A stretch of 11,885 bases of DNA from NCBI GenBank assembly GCA_910579595.1, contig CAJTVM010000078.1, positions 1 through 11,885 on the forward strand, written 5' to 3'. The notes below the pieces were generated by a model that worked only from the letters and a program-made list of their open reading frames with translations, ran no database searches and was not told the origin of the DNA. This DNA is from an uncultured Oscillospiraceae bacterium (GTDB taxonomy: Bacteria > Bacillota > Clostridia > Oscillospirales > Oscillospiraceae). This document shows positions 1-7,779 of this stretch, one piece after another. The position numbers and the translations under genes were made by a program. The stretch's first letter is position 1. Each line of letters begins with the position of its first letter.

Positions 1-439
1 CCCGGAACACCCGGAAGGCCACGGCGGGCTCAGTGGTGCCGCCGGACTTGGAGATCACGTTGATGGACCAGCTCTTATCGTCCAGCCTGCGGATCACGTT
101 GTCCAACTCGTTGGGGCTGAGGGAGCAGCCCACAAAGCAGATCTCGGGGCCGTCGGAGGGGAACACCTCCAGCACGGCCCGGGCACCCAGATAAGAGCCG
201 CCGATGCCGATGACCACCAGCACCTGGGAATCGCTGCGGATCTTGGCGGCGGCCTTCTGGATGCGGGCAAACTCCTCCTTGTCATAATCCTCGGGCAGGC
301 GCACCCAGCCGGTAAAGTCCGCGCCGGGGGCGGTGCTGGAGTACAGCTTGGCGTGGGCGGCCTCCACCTCGGGAGCCATAGCGTCAATCTGCTCCTGGGA
401 GATCACGCCCTCCAGATGGGATAAATCAAGTTTCAGCAT
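1..439 (-). CDS. pgi: Glucose-6-phosphate isomerase, N-terminal part (cut by window edge)
   Basis: This cytoplasmic enzyme interconverts glucose-6-phosphate and fructose-6-phosphate. Only the first 146 residues are visible; the gene continues past base 1. I translated it by hand from an ATG at 439-437, which has AGGAGG at 451-446, six bases upstream. The family motifs are GIGGSYLGARA at about residues 78-88 and SKSGGTTEP at about 130-138, both part of the sugar-phosphate binding SIS fold. The stretch GWVRLPEDYDKEEF at 44-57 is also typical of Bacillota Pgi. It lies 37 bp downstream of the glucokinase gene with no terminator between them, so it is probably co-transcribed with glgP and glk. That position fits a role in passing glucose-6-phosphate from glycogen or free glucose into glycolysis. 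The identification is secure; whether the rest of the gene is intact cannot be seen. Confidence 0.95.
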   Translation of the reverse strand, partial: MLKLDLSHLEGVISQEQIDAMAPEVEAAHAKLYSSTAPGADFTGWVRLPEDYDKEEFARIQKAAAKIRSDSQVLVVIGIGGSYLGARAVLEVFPSDGPEICFVGCSLSPNELDNVIRRLDDKSWSINVISKSGGTTEPAVAFRVFR

Positions 440-476
440 ACCGTTCCTCCTGTTTTTTATAAAGAATATACCGTTT

Positions 477-1388
477 TTATGCCTGGGTAAAGAACAGGGC
501 CGCGCCGCCGAAGATGCCCGCGTTGTTGCCCAGCTCGGCCAGGGCAAAGCGTACTCCCCCGCAGGGCGGGAACACGTCTTTGTGGAACGCGGCCTCCACC
601 GGATCCAGCAGGGCCCGGCCCGCGGCGGACACGCCGCCGCCCAGCAGGATGACCTCCGGGTTGACCACGCAGCTCACGATGGCCGCAGCCATGCCCAAGG
701 CGCTGCCCGCCTCCCGGGTCACCCGTTTGGCGTTCTCGTCCCCCGCCTCCGCAGCATCGTACACGTCCTTGGCTGTGACGGTTTCCATCTCCTTGAATGG
801 AGAAAACTCCCTGGCGGCCCGGATGATGCCGCTGGCGGAGGCTGTGACCTCCAGACAGCCGGTTTTGCCGCAGGAGCACTTCCAATCCGGCCGGAAGGGC
901 ATGGGCAGGTGGCCCACCTCCCCGCCGCCGCCGGCGGCCCCGGCCACAATGCGGCCGTCGCAGATAACGCCGCCGCCTACGCCGGTGCCCACGGTGAACA
1001 GCACCAGGTTGCGGCAGCCCTTGCCGCCGCCCTGCCACATCTCGCCCAAGGCGGCCAGGTTGGCGTCATTGGCCACCCGGACGGGGAAGCCCACCCGCCG
1101 GCCCAACTCCCGGGCCACATCAATGTCGCCCCAGCCCAGATTCACGCAGCCATGCACCCACGACTGCTCCAGCACCGGGCCGGGCACGCCCACCCCCACG
1201 CCGGTACACCCGGCGTCGGGGAAATTCCCCATCACCTGGCGGACGTGGGATGCGATATCGTCAAAAGCGGCGTCCAGATCCCGCTGGGTGGGGAACTCCC
1301 GCTTTTCCAGCAGCTCCCCCTCCTGGCTCACCAGCCCCAGTTTAATGGTGGTGCCGCCGATGTCTACGCCGAAGCAAACCCGTCTCAT
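477..1388 (-). CDS. glk: ROK-family glucokinase
   Basis: This 303-residue cytoplasmic sugar kinase is expected to phosphorylate glucose to glucose-6-phosphate with ATP. The ROK fold is clear: the phosphate-binding loop DIGGTTIKLG at residues 9-18, the catalytic Asp108 within ANDANLAALGE (106-116), a second nucleotide-binding loop TVGTGVGGG (132-140), and a zinc site built from His160 in EVGHL and CSCGKTGCLE (Cys171, Cys173, Cys178). There is no N-terminal helix-turn-helix, so it is an enzyme and not a ROK repressor such as NagC or XylR. Its ATG lies 9 bp after the glgP stop, and its ribosome binding site GAGGT (1399-1395) overlaps that stop codon, suggesting coupled translation. Glucose as substrate is inferred from the family and from the glycogen/pgi neighbours; another hexose such as mannose or fructose remains possible. 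Confidence 0.92.
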   Translation of the reverse strand: MRRVCFGVDIGGTTIKLGLVSQEGELLEKREFPTQRDLDAAFDDIASHVRQVMGNFPDAGCTGVGVGVPGPVLEQSWVHGCVNLGWGDIDVARELGRRVGFPVRVANDANLAALGEMWQGGGKGCRNLVLFTVGTGVGGGVICDGRIVAGAAGGGGEVGHLPMPFRPDWKCSCGKTGCLEVTASASGIIRAAREFSPFKEMETVTAKDVYDAAEAGDENAKRVTREAGSALGMAAAIVSCVVNPEVILLGGGVSAAGRALLDPVEAAFHKDVFPPCGGVRFALAELGNNAGIFGGAALFFTQA

Positions 1389-1397
1389 GCTTTTACC

Positions 1398-3794
1398 TCA
1401 TTTCATATACCAGATGTTCTTGGCATACTCCTCCACCGCGCGGTCGGCGGAGAAGAAGCCCGCCTTCGCGATGTTTACCAAGGACATATTGTTGAAGCGG
1501 CGCTTGTCGCCGTAGATCTCGGACACATCCCGCTGGGCACGGACATAGTCGTGGAAGTCGGCCAGGCACATATAGGGATCGGCGGGACCCTTGTGGTTGG
1601 TGGTGAGGGAGCGCACAATATCATCAAAGTGCATTCCGCCGATGCCGCCCATGAGCAAATCCATCACCGCTTTCAGCTCCGGATCGCCGCGCACGTAGTC
1701 CAGGGGGTTGTAGCCCCGCTGCAGCAGCTCGTTGACCTCCGGGGTTTTCAGCCCGAACAGCACAATGTTGTCATCGCCCACCTGCTCGTGGATCTCCACG
1801 TTGGCGCCGTCCAGGGTGCCCAGGGTCACCGCGCCGTTGATCATCAGCTTCATGTTGCCGGTACCGCTGGCCTCCTTGCCGGCAATGGAGATCTGCTCGG
1901 AGATCTCGGCGGCGGGGATGATGATTTCAGCCAGGGAGACGTTGTAGTCCTCCATAAAGACCACCTTCAGCTTGTCGCGGGCGGCGGGGTCGGCGTTGAT
2001 CATGTTGGACACGGATACGATGAGCTGGATGATCTGCTTCGCCATGATATAGCCGGCGGACGCCTTGGCGGCAAACACAAAGGTGCGGGGCTGGAAGGGA
2101 GCGTTGGGGTTGTTCTTGAGCTCCAGGTACATATGGAGGATCTGCAGCACGTTGAGCAGCTGCCGCTTGTACTCGTGGAGGCGCTTGATCTGCACGTCAA
2201 ACAGGGAGCCGGGATCCACCACCACGCCGTTGCGCTTTAGGATCAGATCCGCCAGCCGCTTCTTGTTGTCCAGCTTGATGTCCTGAAGCTTCTGGAGCAC
2301 CTTCTGATCATCGTGGTACTTCATCAGCTTCTCCAGCTCCCTGCTGTCCTTGGTGAAGCCGCCGCCGATCAGTTCCTTCAGCAGGGCGGTGAGCTTGGGG
2401 TTGGACTGGCACAGCCAGCGGCGGTAGGCAATGCCGTTGGTAACATTGCAGAAGTGATCCGGCTCCATCTGGTAGTAATCCCGGAAAATGGAATCGGTGA
2501 GGATCTCGGAGTGGAGCTTGGACACGCCGTTCACCTTGTGGCAGGCGGACAGGCACAGGTTGGCCATGCGGATCTCGTTTTTGCTGATGACGGCCATGTA
2601 CTCAATCTTGCCCATGTCATTGCCGTAGTAGCCGTGGAGATCCACCCGCAGGCGGCGGTCGATCTCCTGCACGATCTGGTACACCCGGGGCAGAAGCTGC
2701 TGGAACAGATCCACGTTCCAACGCTCCAGCGCCTCGCTCATGACGGTATGGTTGGTGTAGGACAGGGTGCGGCAAGTGATGTCCCACGCCTTATCCCAGC
2801 TGTAGTTGTGCTCATCCACCAGCAGGCGCATCAGCTCGGGCACACACAGGGCAGGATGGGTGTCATTGATGTGGATGGCCACCTTGTCCGGCAGGTTATC
2901 CAGGGTCTTGTTATCCCGCAGGTGCTTCTTGAGGATGGTCTGCACGGAGGCGGACACCAGCAGATACTGCTGGCGCAGGCGCAGGCGCTTGCCCTCAATG
3001 TGGTCGTCGGCGGGATAGAGTACCTTGGAGATGACCTCGGCCATGGTGTCCCCCTCCAAAGCCTTGGCGTAGTCGCCCCGGGAGAAGGCGGACATATCGA
3101 AGCTGTTGGGGGATTTGGCGCTCCACAGCACCAGGGGGTTGACGGCCTGGCTGTCGTATCCGGAGATATACATCTCGTTGGGCACCGCCATGACTGATTG
3201 GAAGTCCAGATGCTTCACCCGGTACTTGCCATTGTCCTCCCAGCCATGGACGCTCCCGCCGAAGCGGACCTCCACCGCCTCGCTCTCGTGGGGCACCAGC
3301 CACACGTCGCCCATATTCAGCCAGTCATCGGGAAACTCCACCTGCCAGCCGTCCACGATCTTCTGCTTGAAGATGCCGAACTCATACCGGATAGAATAGC
3401 CCGTCATGGGCAGGTTCAGGCTGGCGGCGGAGTCCATATAGCAGGAGGCCAGACGGCCCAGGCCGCCGTTGCCCAGGCCGGCGTCAGGCTCCATCCCGTA
3501 CAAATCGTGGATGTCCACACCGCACTTGTTCAGCGCCTTGGTGAACATATCCTCCAGCCCCAGGTTGTACAGGTTGTTGCGCAGGGAGGTGCCCACCAAA
3601 AATTCCATGGACATATAGTAGACCTGCTTGCCTTTGTTCTTCTGATAGAACTCGGCGCTCTTGGTGGCCAGCATTCCGTTGACCACGTAGCACAGGGCGC
3701 GGTACACCTGCTGGGGGGATGCGGTCTGCACGGAGCAGCCGTAGCGCACCAGCAGCATTTCATCTAATTGACTGATAATCTGTTTCTCATCCAT
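1398..3794 (-). CDS. glgP: Glycogen (alpha-glucan) phosphorylase
   Basis: This 798-residue GT35 enzyme uses inorganic phosphate to release glucose-1-phosphate from the ends of alpha-1,4-glucans. Family signatures run along the whole length: YYMSMEFLVGTSLRNNL (59-75), EPDAGLGNGGLGRLASCYMDS (102-122), HINDTHPA (308-315), IKRLHEYKRQLLN (536-548), and the pyridoxal-phosphate loop EASGTGNMKLMINGA (641-655), whose Lys649 carries the cofactor. The length matches normal bacterial phosphorylases of about 800 residues, with no large N-terminal regulatory extension. The segment after PDDW reads NMGDVW where many phosphorylases have GNPWE. The ATG at 3794 is preceded by AAGAAGGG (3814-3807), 12 bases away, which is rather long. 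The gene has its own promoter and a terminator hairpin in its leader, so it may be controlled separately from glgBCDA. Glycogen or maltodextrin preference cannot be read from sequence alone; the context favours glycogen. Confidence 0.97.
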   Translation of the reverse strand: MDEKQIISQLDEMLLVRYGCSVQTASPQQVYRALCYVVNGMLATKSAEFYQKNKGKQVYYMSMEFLVGTSLRNNLYNLGLEDMFTKALNKCGVDIHDLYGMEPDAGLGNGGLGRLASCYMDSAASLNLPMTGYSIRYEFGIFKQKIVDGWQVEFPDDWLNMGDVWLVPHESEAVEVRFGGSVHGWEDNGKYRVKHLDFQSVMAVPNEMYISGYDSQAVNPLVLWSAKSPNSFDMSAFSRGDYAKALEGDTMAEVISKVLYPADDHIEGKRLRLRQQYLLVSASVQTILKKHLRDNKTLDNLPDKVAIHINDTHPALCVPELMRLLVDEHNYSWDKAWDITCRTLSYTNHTVMSEALERWNVDLFQQLLPRVYQIVQEIDRRLRVDLHGYYGNDMGKIEYMAVISKNEIRMANLCLSACHKVNGVSKLHSEILTDSIFRDYYQMEPDHFCNVTNGIAYRRWLCQSNPKLTALLKELIGGGFTKDSRELEKLMKYHDDQKVLQKLQDIKLDNKKRLADLILKRNGVVVDPGSLFDVQIKRLHEYKRQLLNVLQILHMYLELKNNPNAPFQPRTFVFAAKASAGYIMAKQIIQLIVSVSNMINADPAARDKLKVVFMEDYNVSLAEIIIPAAEISEQISIAGKEASGTGNMKLMINGAVTLGTLDGANVEIHEQVGDDNIVLFGLKTPEVNELLQRGYNPLDYVRGDPELKAVMDLLMGGIGGMHFDDIVRSLTTNHKGPADPYMCLADFHDYVRAQRDVSEIYGDKRRFNNMSLVNIAKAGFFSADRAVEEYAKNIWYMK

Positions 3795-3816
3795 ATGATG
3801 ATCGTTCCCTTCTTAA

Positions 3817-3830
3817 CCGGCTTTGGCCGG
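3817..3830 (-). other. Small GC-rich hairpin just upstream of the glgP ribosome binding site
   Basis: The minus strand reads CCGGC-CAAA-GCCGG, a perfect 5-bp stem with a 4-nt loop. It ends only two bases before the purine-rich site AAGAAGGG that serves glgP. No U-tract follows, so it is not a terminator. It could affect ribosome access or mRNA stability, or be the third element of the leader that also holds the terminator at 3838-3878. The structure is visible; any function is inferred. Confidence 0.5.
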
Positions 3831-3837
3831 AGGATTT

Positions 3838-3878
3838 ACAAAAAGCAAGCACAGCCCGCTCCCGCAGGCTGTGCTTGC
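3838..3878 (-). terminator. Intrinsic terminator / candidate attenuator in the glgP leader
   Basis: On the minus strand GCAAGCACAGCC (3878-3867) pairs perfectly with GGCUGUGCUUGC (3856-3845). The stem continues with one U-G, one G-C and one C-G pair to a GGGA loop (3863-3860), which fits the GNRA tetraloop pattern. That gives a 15-bp stem, followed directly by UUUUU (3844-3840). This is a textbook Rho-independent terminator for minus-strand transcripts. It sits about 130 bp past the glgA stop but downstream of the predicted glgP promoter (-10 at 3908-3903). It should therefore stop read-through from glgBCDA and also interrupt transcripts starting at the glgP promoter. The structure is certain from the bases; regulated read-through is an inference. 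Confidence 0.85.
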
Positions 3879-3902
3879 ACAGGGCGAGACATACGCCCAA
3901 CT

Positions 3903-3931
3903 ATTATACCACAAAAACGCGTACGTTTGAA
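3903..3931 (-). promoter_or_regulatory. Promoter of the glgP-glk-pgi unit
   Basis: Read on the minus strand, a perfect -10 box TATAAT (3908-3903) is preceded by TGg, forming an extended -10, and by TTCAAA (3931-3926; 4 of 6 matches to TTGACA) at a 17-bp spacing. A/T tracts at about 3940-3967 could act as an UP element. Transcription should begin near 3897, giving a leader of about 100 nt. The spacer carries an AAACG-CGTA-CGTTT inverted repeat (3915-3928), a possible operator. Confidence 0.75.
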
Positions 3932-4006
3932 CCACTATTTTCAGTTTTTTCCTCTTTTTTATAAATTTGCAAGGAAAGGACTGAAATCTGGCAAATCGGG
4001 CGGGAT

Positions 4007-5440
4007 TTAATCCACCAAAGAACGGTAAATGTCCCAGTATTCCTGCACAGAGCGCTTCCAGGAGCTGTCGTAGGCCATGACGCCCCGCTGGAGCTTGGCC
4101 CAATGCTCCTTGTCCTGAAACAGCGCCTCGGCCCGGCGGACGGCGTCCAGCATATCGTGGGCGTTGTAGCTCTTGAAGGTGAAGCCGTTGCCCTCCCCCG
4201 TCTCGATGTTGTAGGCGGGGACCGTGTCGAACAGGCCGCCAGTCTCCCGGACAATGGGGATGGTGCCGTAGCGCATCCCGATGAGCTGGGTCAGGCCGCA
4301 GGGCTCCTGCTTGGAGGGCATGAGCACCAGATCCGCCCCGGCGTAGGCCTGATGAGCCAGAGTGTTGTCAAACACGATGTTGGCGGACATCTTGGCGGGG
4401 AAGCGGCCGGCGCAGGAGCGGAACATCTCCTCGTACTGCCACTCGCCGGTACCGATGATGACCAGCTGGAGATCGTCCCACATGAGATCGTCCATCACCG
4501 CCTGCACCAGATCCACGCCCTTGTGCCCCACCAGACGGGTGATCATGATGATCATGGGCACGTCATCCCGGACGGCCAGGCCCAGCCGCTCTTGGAGGAA
4601 GCGCTTGTTTTTCACTTTGCCCTCCATGTCCCCGGCGGAGAAGTTGGCGTAAATCAACGGGTCGTTGGCGGGGTCGAACACCTCCACATCGATGCCGTTC
4701 ACCACGCCGCTGAGCTTATAGCTGTGCTGGCGCAGTACGTCGTGCAGGCCGTGGGCAAAATAGGGGTTCTGGATCTCGAATGCGTAGGTGCGGGACACGG
4801 TACTCACCCGGTCGGCGGTGAGGATGACCGCCTTCATCAGGTTGCAGCCGTTGTCGAAGTGCATGGTGCCCTTCCAGTCCTCAGGCAGGCCCAGGCACCC
4901 GTCCACAAAGTCGTCGGGGAAGCGGCCCTGGTACTCCATGTTATGGATGGTGAACAGGGTCTTGATGGGCTGGTACTTTTCCGCGCCCATGTAGAAGGCC
5001 CGCAGGAACACCGGCACCAGGGCTGTCTGCCAGTCGTTGGCATGGATGACGTCGGGGTACCAGTCCAGATATTGCAGCGCCTCCAGGATGGCCTTGGAGT
5101 AGAAGGCAAAACGCTCGCCGTCGTCATAGTGGCCGTAGCACCCGTCCCGGTAGAAGTAGTACTCGTTGTCAATGAAGTAGTACTGGAGCTTTTTCTTCTT
5201 GCTCACCGCCCGGAACAGTCCGGCGTACACGCTGCGCCAGGACAGGGGGACGGTGAAGTTAGTGATATATTCCAGTTCGAACTCCGGGTTGTCCTTGATC
5301 GCCTTATAATAGGGCAGGAACACGGCCACCTCGGTGTTGGGGGATTCCGCCAACGCCTTTGGAAGGGCGGCGGCCACGTCGCCCAGGCCGCCGGTCTTGA
5401 TATACGGCGCGGCCTCACTGGTGGCTAATAAGATCTTCAT
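4007..5440 (-). CDS. glgA: Glycogen synthase (ADP-glucose type, GT5)
   Basis: This 477-residue cytoplasmic glucosyltransferase adds glucose from ADP-glucose to the ends of alpha-1,4-glucan chains. The length equals that of typical bacterial GlgA (about 477-480). The N-terminal domain holds the nucleotide-sugar motif KTGGLGD with Lys15, HANDWQT (133-139) and TIHNMEYQG (164-172). The C-terminal GT-B domain holds TRLVGHKGVD (301-310; Arg302 and Lys307 likely contact phosphate) and PSKQEPCGLTQ (375-385) with the family Glu379. The start is decided by AAGGAG, seven bases before the ATG, inside the end of glgD. The ATG overlaps the glgD stop as ATGA, so translation is probably coupled. It is the last gene before the terminator at 3838-3878, so it probably ends the glgBCDA transcript. 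No unusual change was seen. Confidence 0.97.
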   Translation of the reverse strand: MKILLATSEAAPYIKTGGLGDVAAALPKALAESPNTEVAVFLPYYKAIKDNPEFELEYITNFTVPLSWRSVYAGLFRAVSKKKKLQYYFIDNEYYFYRDGCYGHYDDGERFAFYSKAILEALQYLDWYPDVIHANDWQTALVPVFLRAFYMGAEKYQPIKTLFTIHNMEYQGRFPDDFVDGCLGLPEDWKGTMHFDNGCNLMKAVILTADRVSTVSRTYAFEIQNPYFAHGLHDVLRQHSYKLSGVVNGIDVEVFDPANDPLIYANFSAGDMEGKVKNKRFLQERLGLAVRDDVPMIIMITRLVGHKGVDLVQAVMDDLMWDDLQLVIIGTGEWQYEEMFRSCAGRFPAKMSANIVFDNTLAHQAYAGADLVLMPSKQEPCGLTQLIGMRYGTIPIVRETGGLFDTVPAYNIETGEGNGFTFKSYNAHDMLDAVRRAEALFQDKEHWAKLQRGVMAYDSSWKRSVQEYWDIYRSLVD

Positions 5441-6558
5441 ACCGTAACTCCTTTACGGATCACAACGGGATTGGAGGACAACCCCTTGAGCTGGGCGCCG
5501 TCGGTGATGGTGACCCACTTGTCCACCACCACGTTCTCCAGGCTGGCGCCCTCGCCCACCACGCTGCCCTGCATGATGACGCAGTTCTTCACGGTGGCGC
5601 CCTTGCCGATCTTCACGCCCCGGGAGAGGACGCAGTTCTCCACCTTGCCCTCGATTATGCAGCCGTCGGCGATGACGCAGCAGCCGAGCTCGCACTCCAT
5701 ACCGTAGTAGCAGGGCACCTCGTCGGTGACGCGGGTGAAAATGGGCCGGTCGCCCCGGAACAGGGGCGTACCCACGGAGCCGTCGATGATGGACAGGCTG
5801 TTGTGGAAATACTCGTTCACGTTGCGCACGCGCAGCACCACGTCGTTGACCTCATAGAGGTTGATAGACAGGCGGCCCCGGTTGAACTCATGCTGGATGA
5901 AGTCCCGCTGGAAGTCATAGATGCCACGGGAGGTGTAGTCCCGGATAACACTGACCAGCAGCTCGCGGGAGATGATCAGGTGGCCCATACTGGCGTAATC
6001 CCCGGCCTTGGCTGGGCACTCCAGGGCATAGGAGGTGACCCGGTGGCCGTTGTCCGCCCGCATGACGGAAGGACAGTCGATCTCGGAATCCTCGGCCTGC
6101 TTGGTGGCCAGCAGGGTGATGTCGCAGCCGCTGGCGATGTGATCCTCCAAGGCGGGGCGGTAGTCAATGTTGCAGATCACATAGGCATCCGCCAGCAGGA
6201 CGTAGGGGGTGGTGGAGACGGTCTCCAGATAGTCCAGGGCATTGCGCAGATCGTCCAGCTTGCCCCGGTGGTTGGCGCCCACGTTCTGGGTGGCGAAGGG
6301 GGGCAGGAGCTGGAGGCCGCCATTCTTGCGGTTCAGATCGTACTGCTGGGCGTTGTTCAGGTGATCCATCAGGGAGTGGTAATGCTGGGTGGCCAGCACA
6401 CCCACGTTGATGATGCCGGAGTTGACCATGTTGGACAGCACGAAGTCCACCAGACGGTAACGCCCGCCAAAGGGGATCGCGGCCATATTGCGGTCATAGG
6501 TAAAGGAACTAAGCTCGTCAGAATACATCTCGGAGAAAATAATACCAGTCATGTTCAT
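5437..6558 (-). CDS. glgD: ADP-glucose pyrophosphorylase regulatory-type subunit GlgD
   Basis: This GlgC paralogue of about 373 residues probably pairs with GlgC to form ADP-glucose pyrophosphorylase; in Bacillota, GlgD raises the activity of GlgC. The fold is shared: IPFGGRYRLVDFVLSNMVNSGI near the N-terminus and a C-terminal left-handed beta-helix of hexapeptide repeats (GCIIEGKVENCVLSRGVKIG and onward). The catalytic motifs are gone: the GGxGxR loop is replaced by IIFSEMYSDEL (6-16), the GDH site by LADAYVICNIDY, and EEKP by LECP. I chose the ATG at 6558 because AAGGGGGTG lies just upstream at a sensible distance. A GTG at 6567 would add three residues but has the G-run directly against it, with no spacing. 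The gene lies 13 bp after glgC and overlaps glgA by 4 nt. Confidence 0.93.
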   Translation of the reverse strand: MNMTGIIFSEMYSDELSSFTYDRNMAAIPFGGRYRLVDFVLSNMVNSGIINVGVLATQHYHSLMDHLNNAQQYDLNRKNGGLQLLPPFATQNVGANHRGKLDDLRNALDYLETVSTTPYVLLADAYVICNIDYRPALEDHIASGCDITLLATKQAEDSEIDCPSVMRADNGHRVTSYALECPAKAGDYASMGHLIISRELLVSVIRDYTSRGIYDFQRDFIQHEFNRGRLSINLYEVNDVVLRVRNVNEYFHNSLSIIDGSVGTPLFRGDRPIFTRVTDEVPCYYGMECELGCCVIADGCIIEGKVENCVLSRGVKIGKGATVKNCVIMQGSVVGEGASLENVVVDKWVTITDGAQLKGLSSNPVVIRKGVTV

Positions 6559-6571
6559 GGTGGACACCCCC

Positions 6572-7762
<1,191 letters not shown>

Positions 7763-7779
7763 GTTGATCTCCCCCTCAA

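Noticed and set aside
333..2240. A 635-codon open frame on the plus strand opposite glk and glgP
   Set aside because: It lies antisense to two clear enzymes, has a low-complexity His/Val/Gly/Ala-rich product and no recognisable domain. It results from high-GC codon bias, which leaves few stop codons on the opposite strand.
4103..5428. A 441-codon open frame on the plus strand opposite glgA
   Set aside because: It mirrors glgA codon periodicity; the product is biased and shows no domain.
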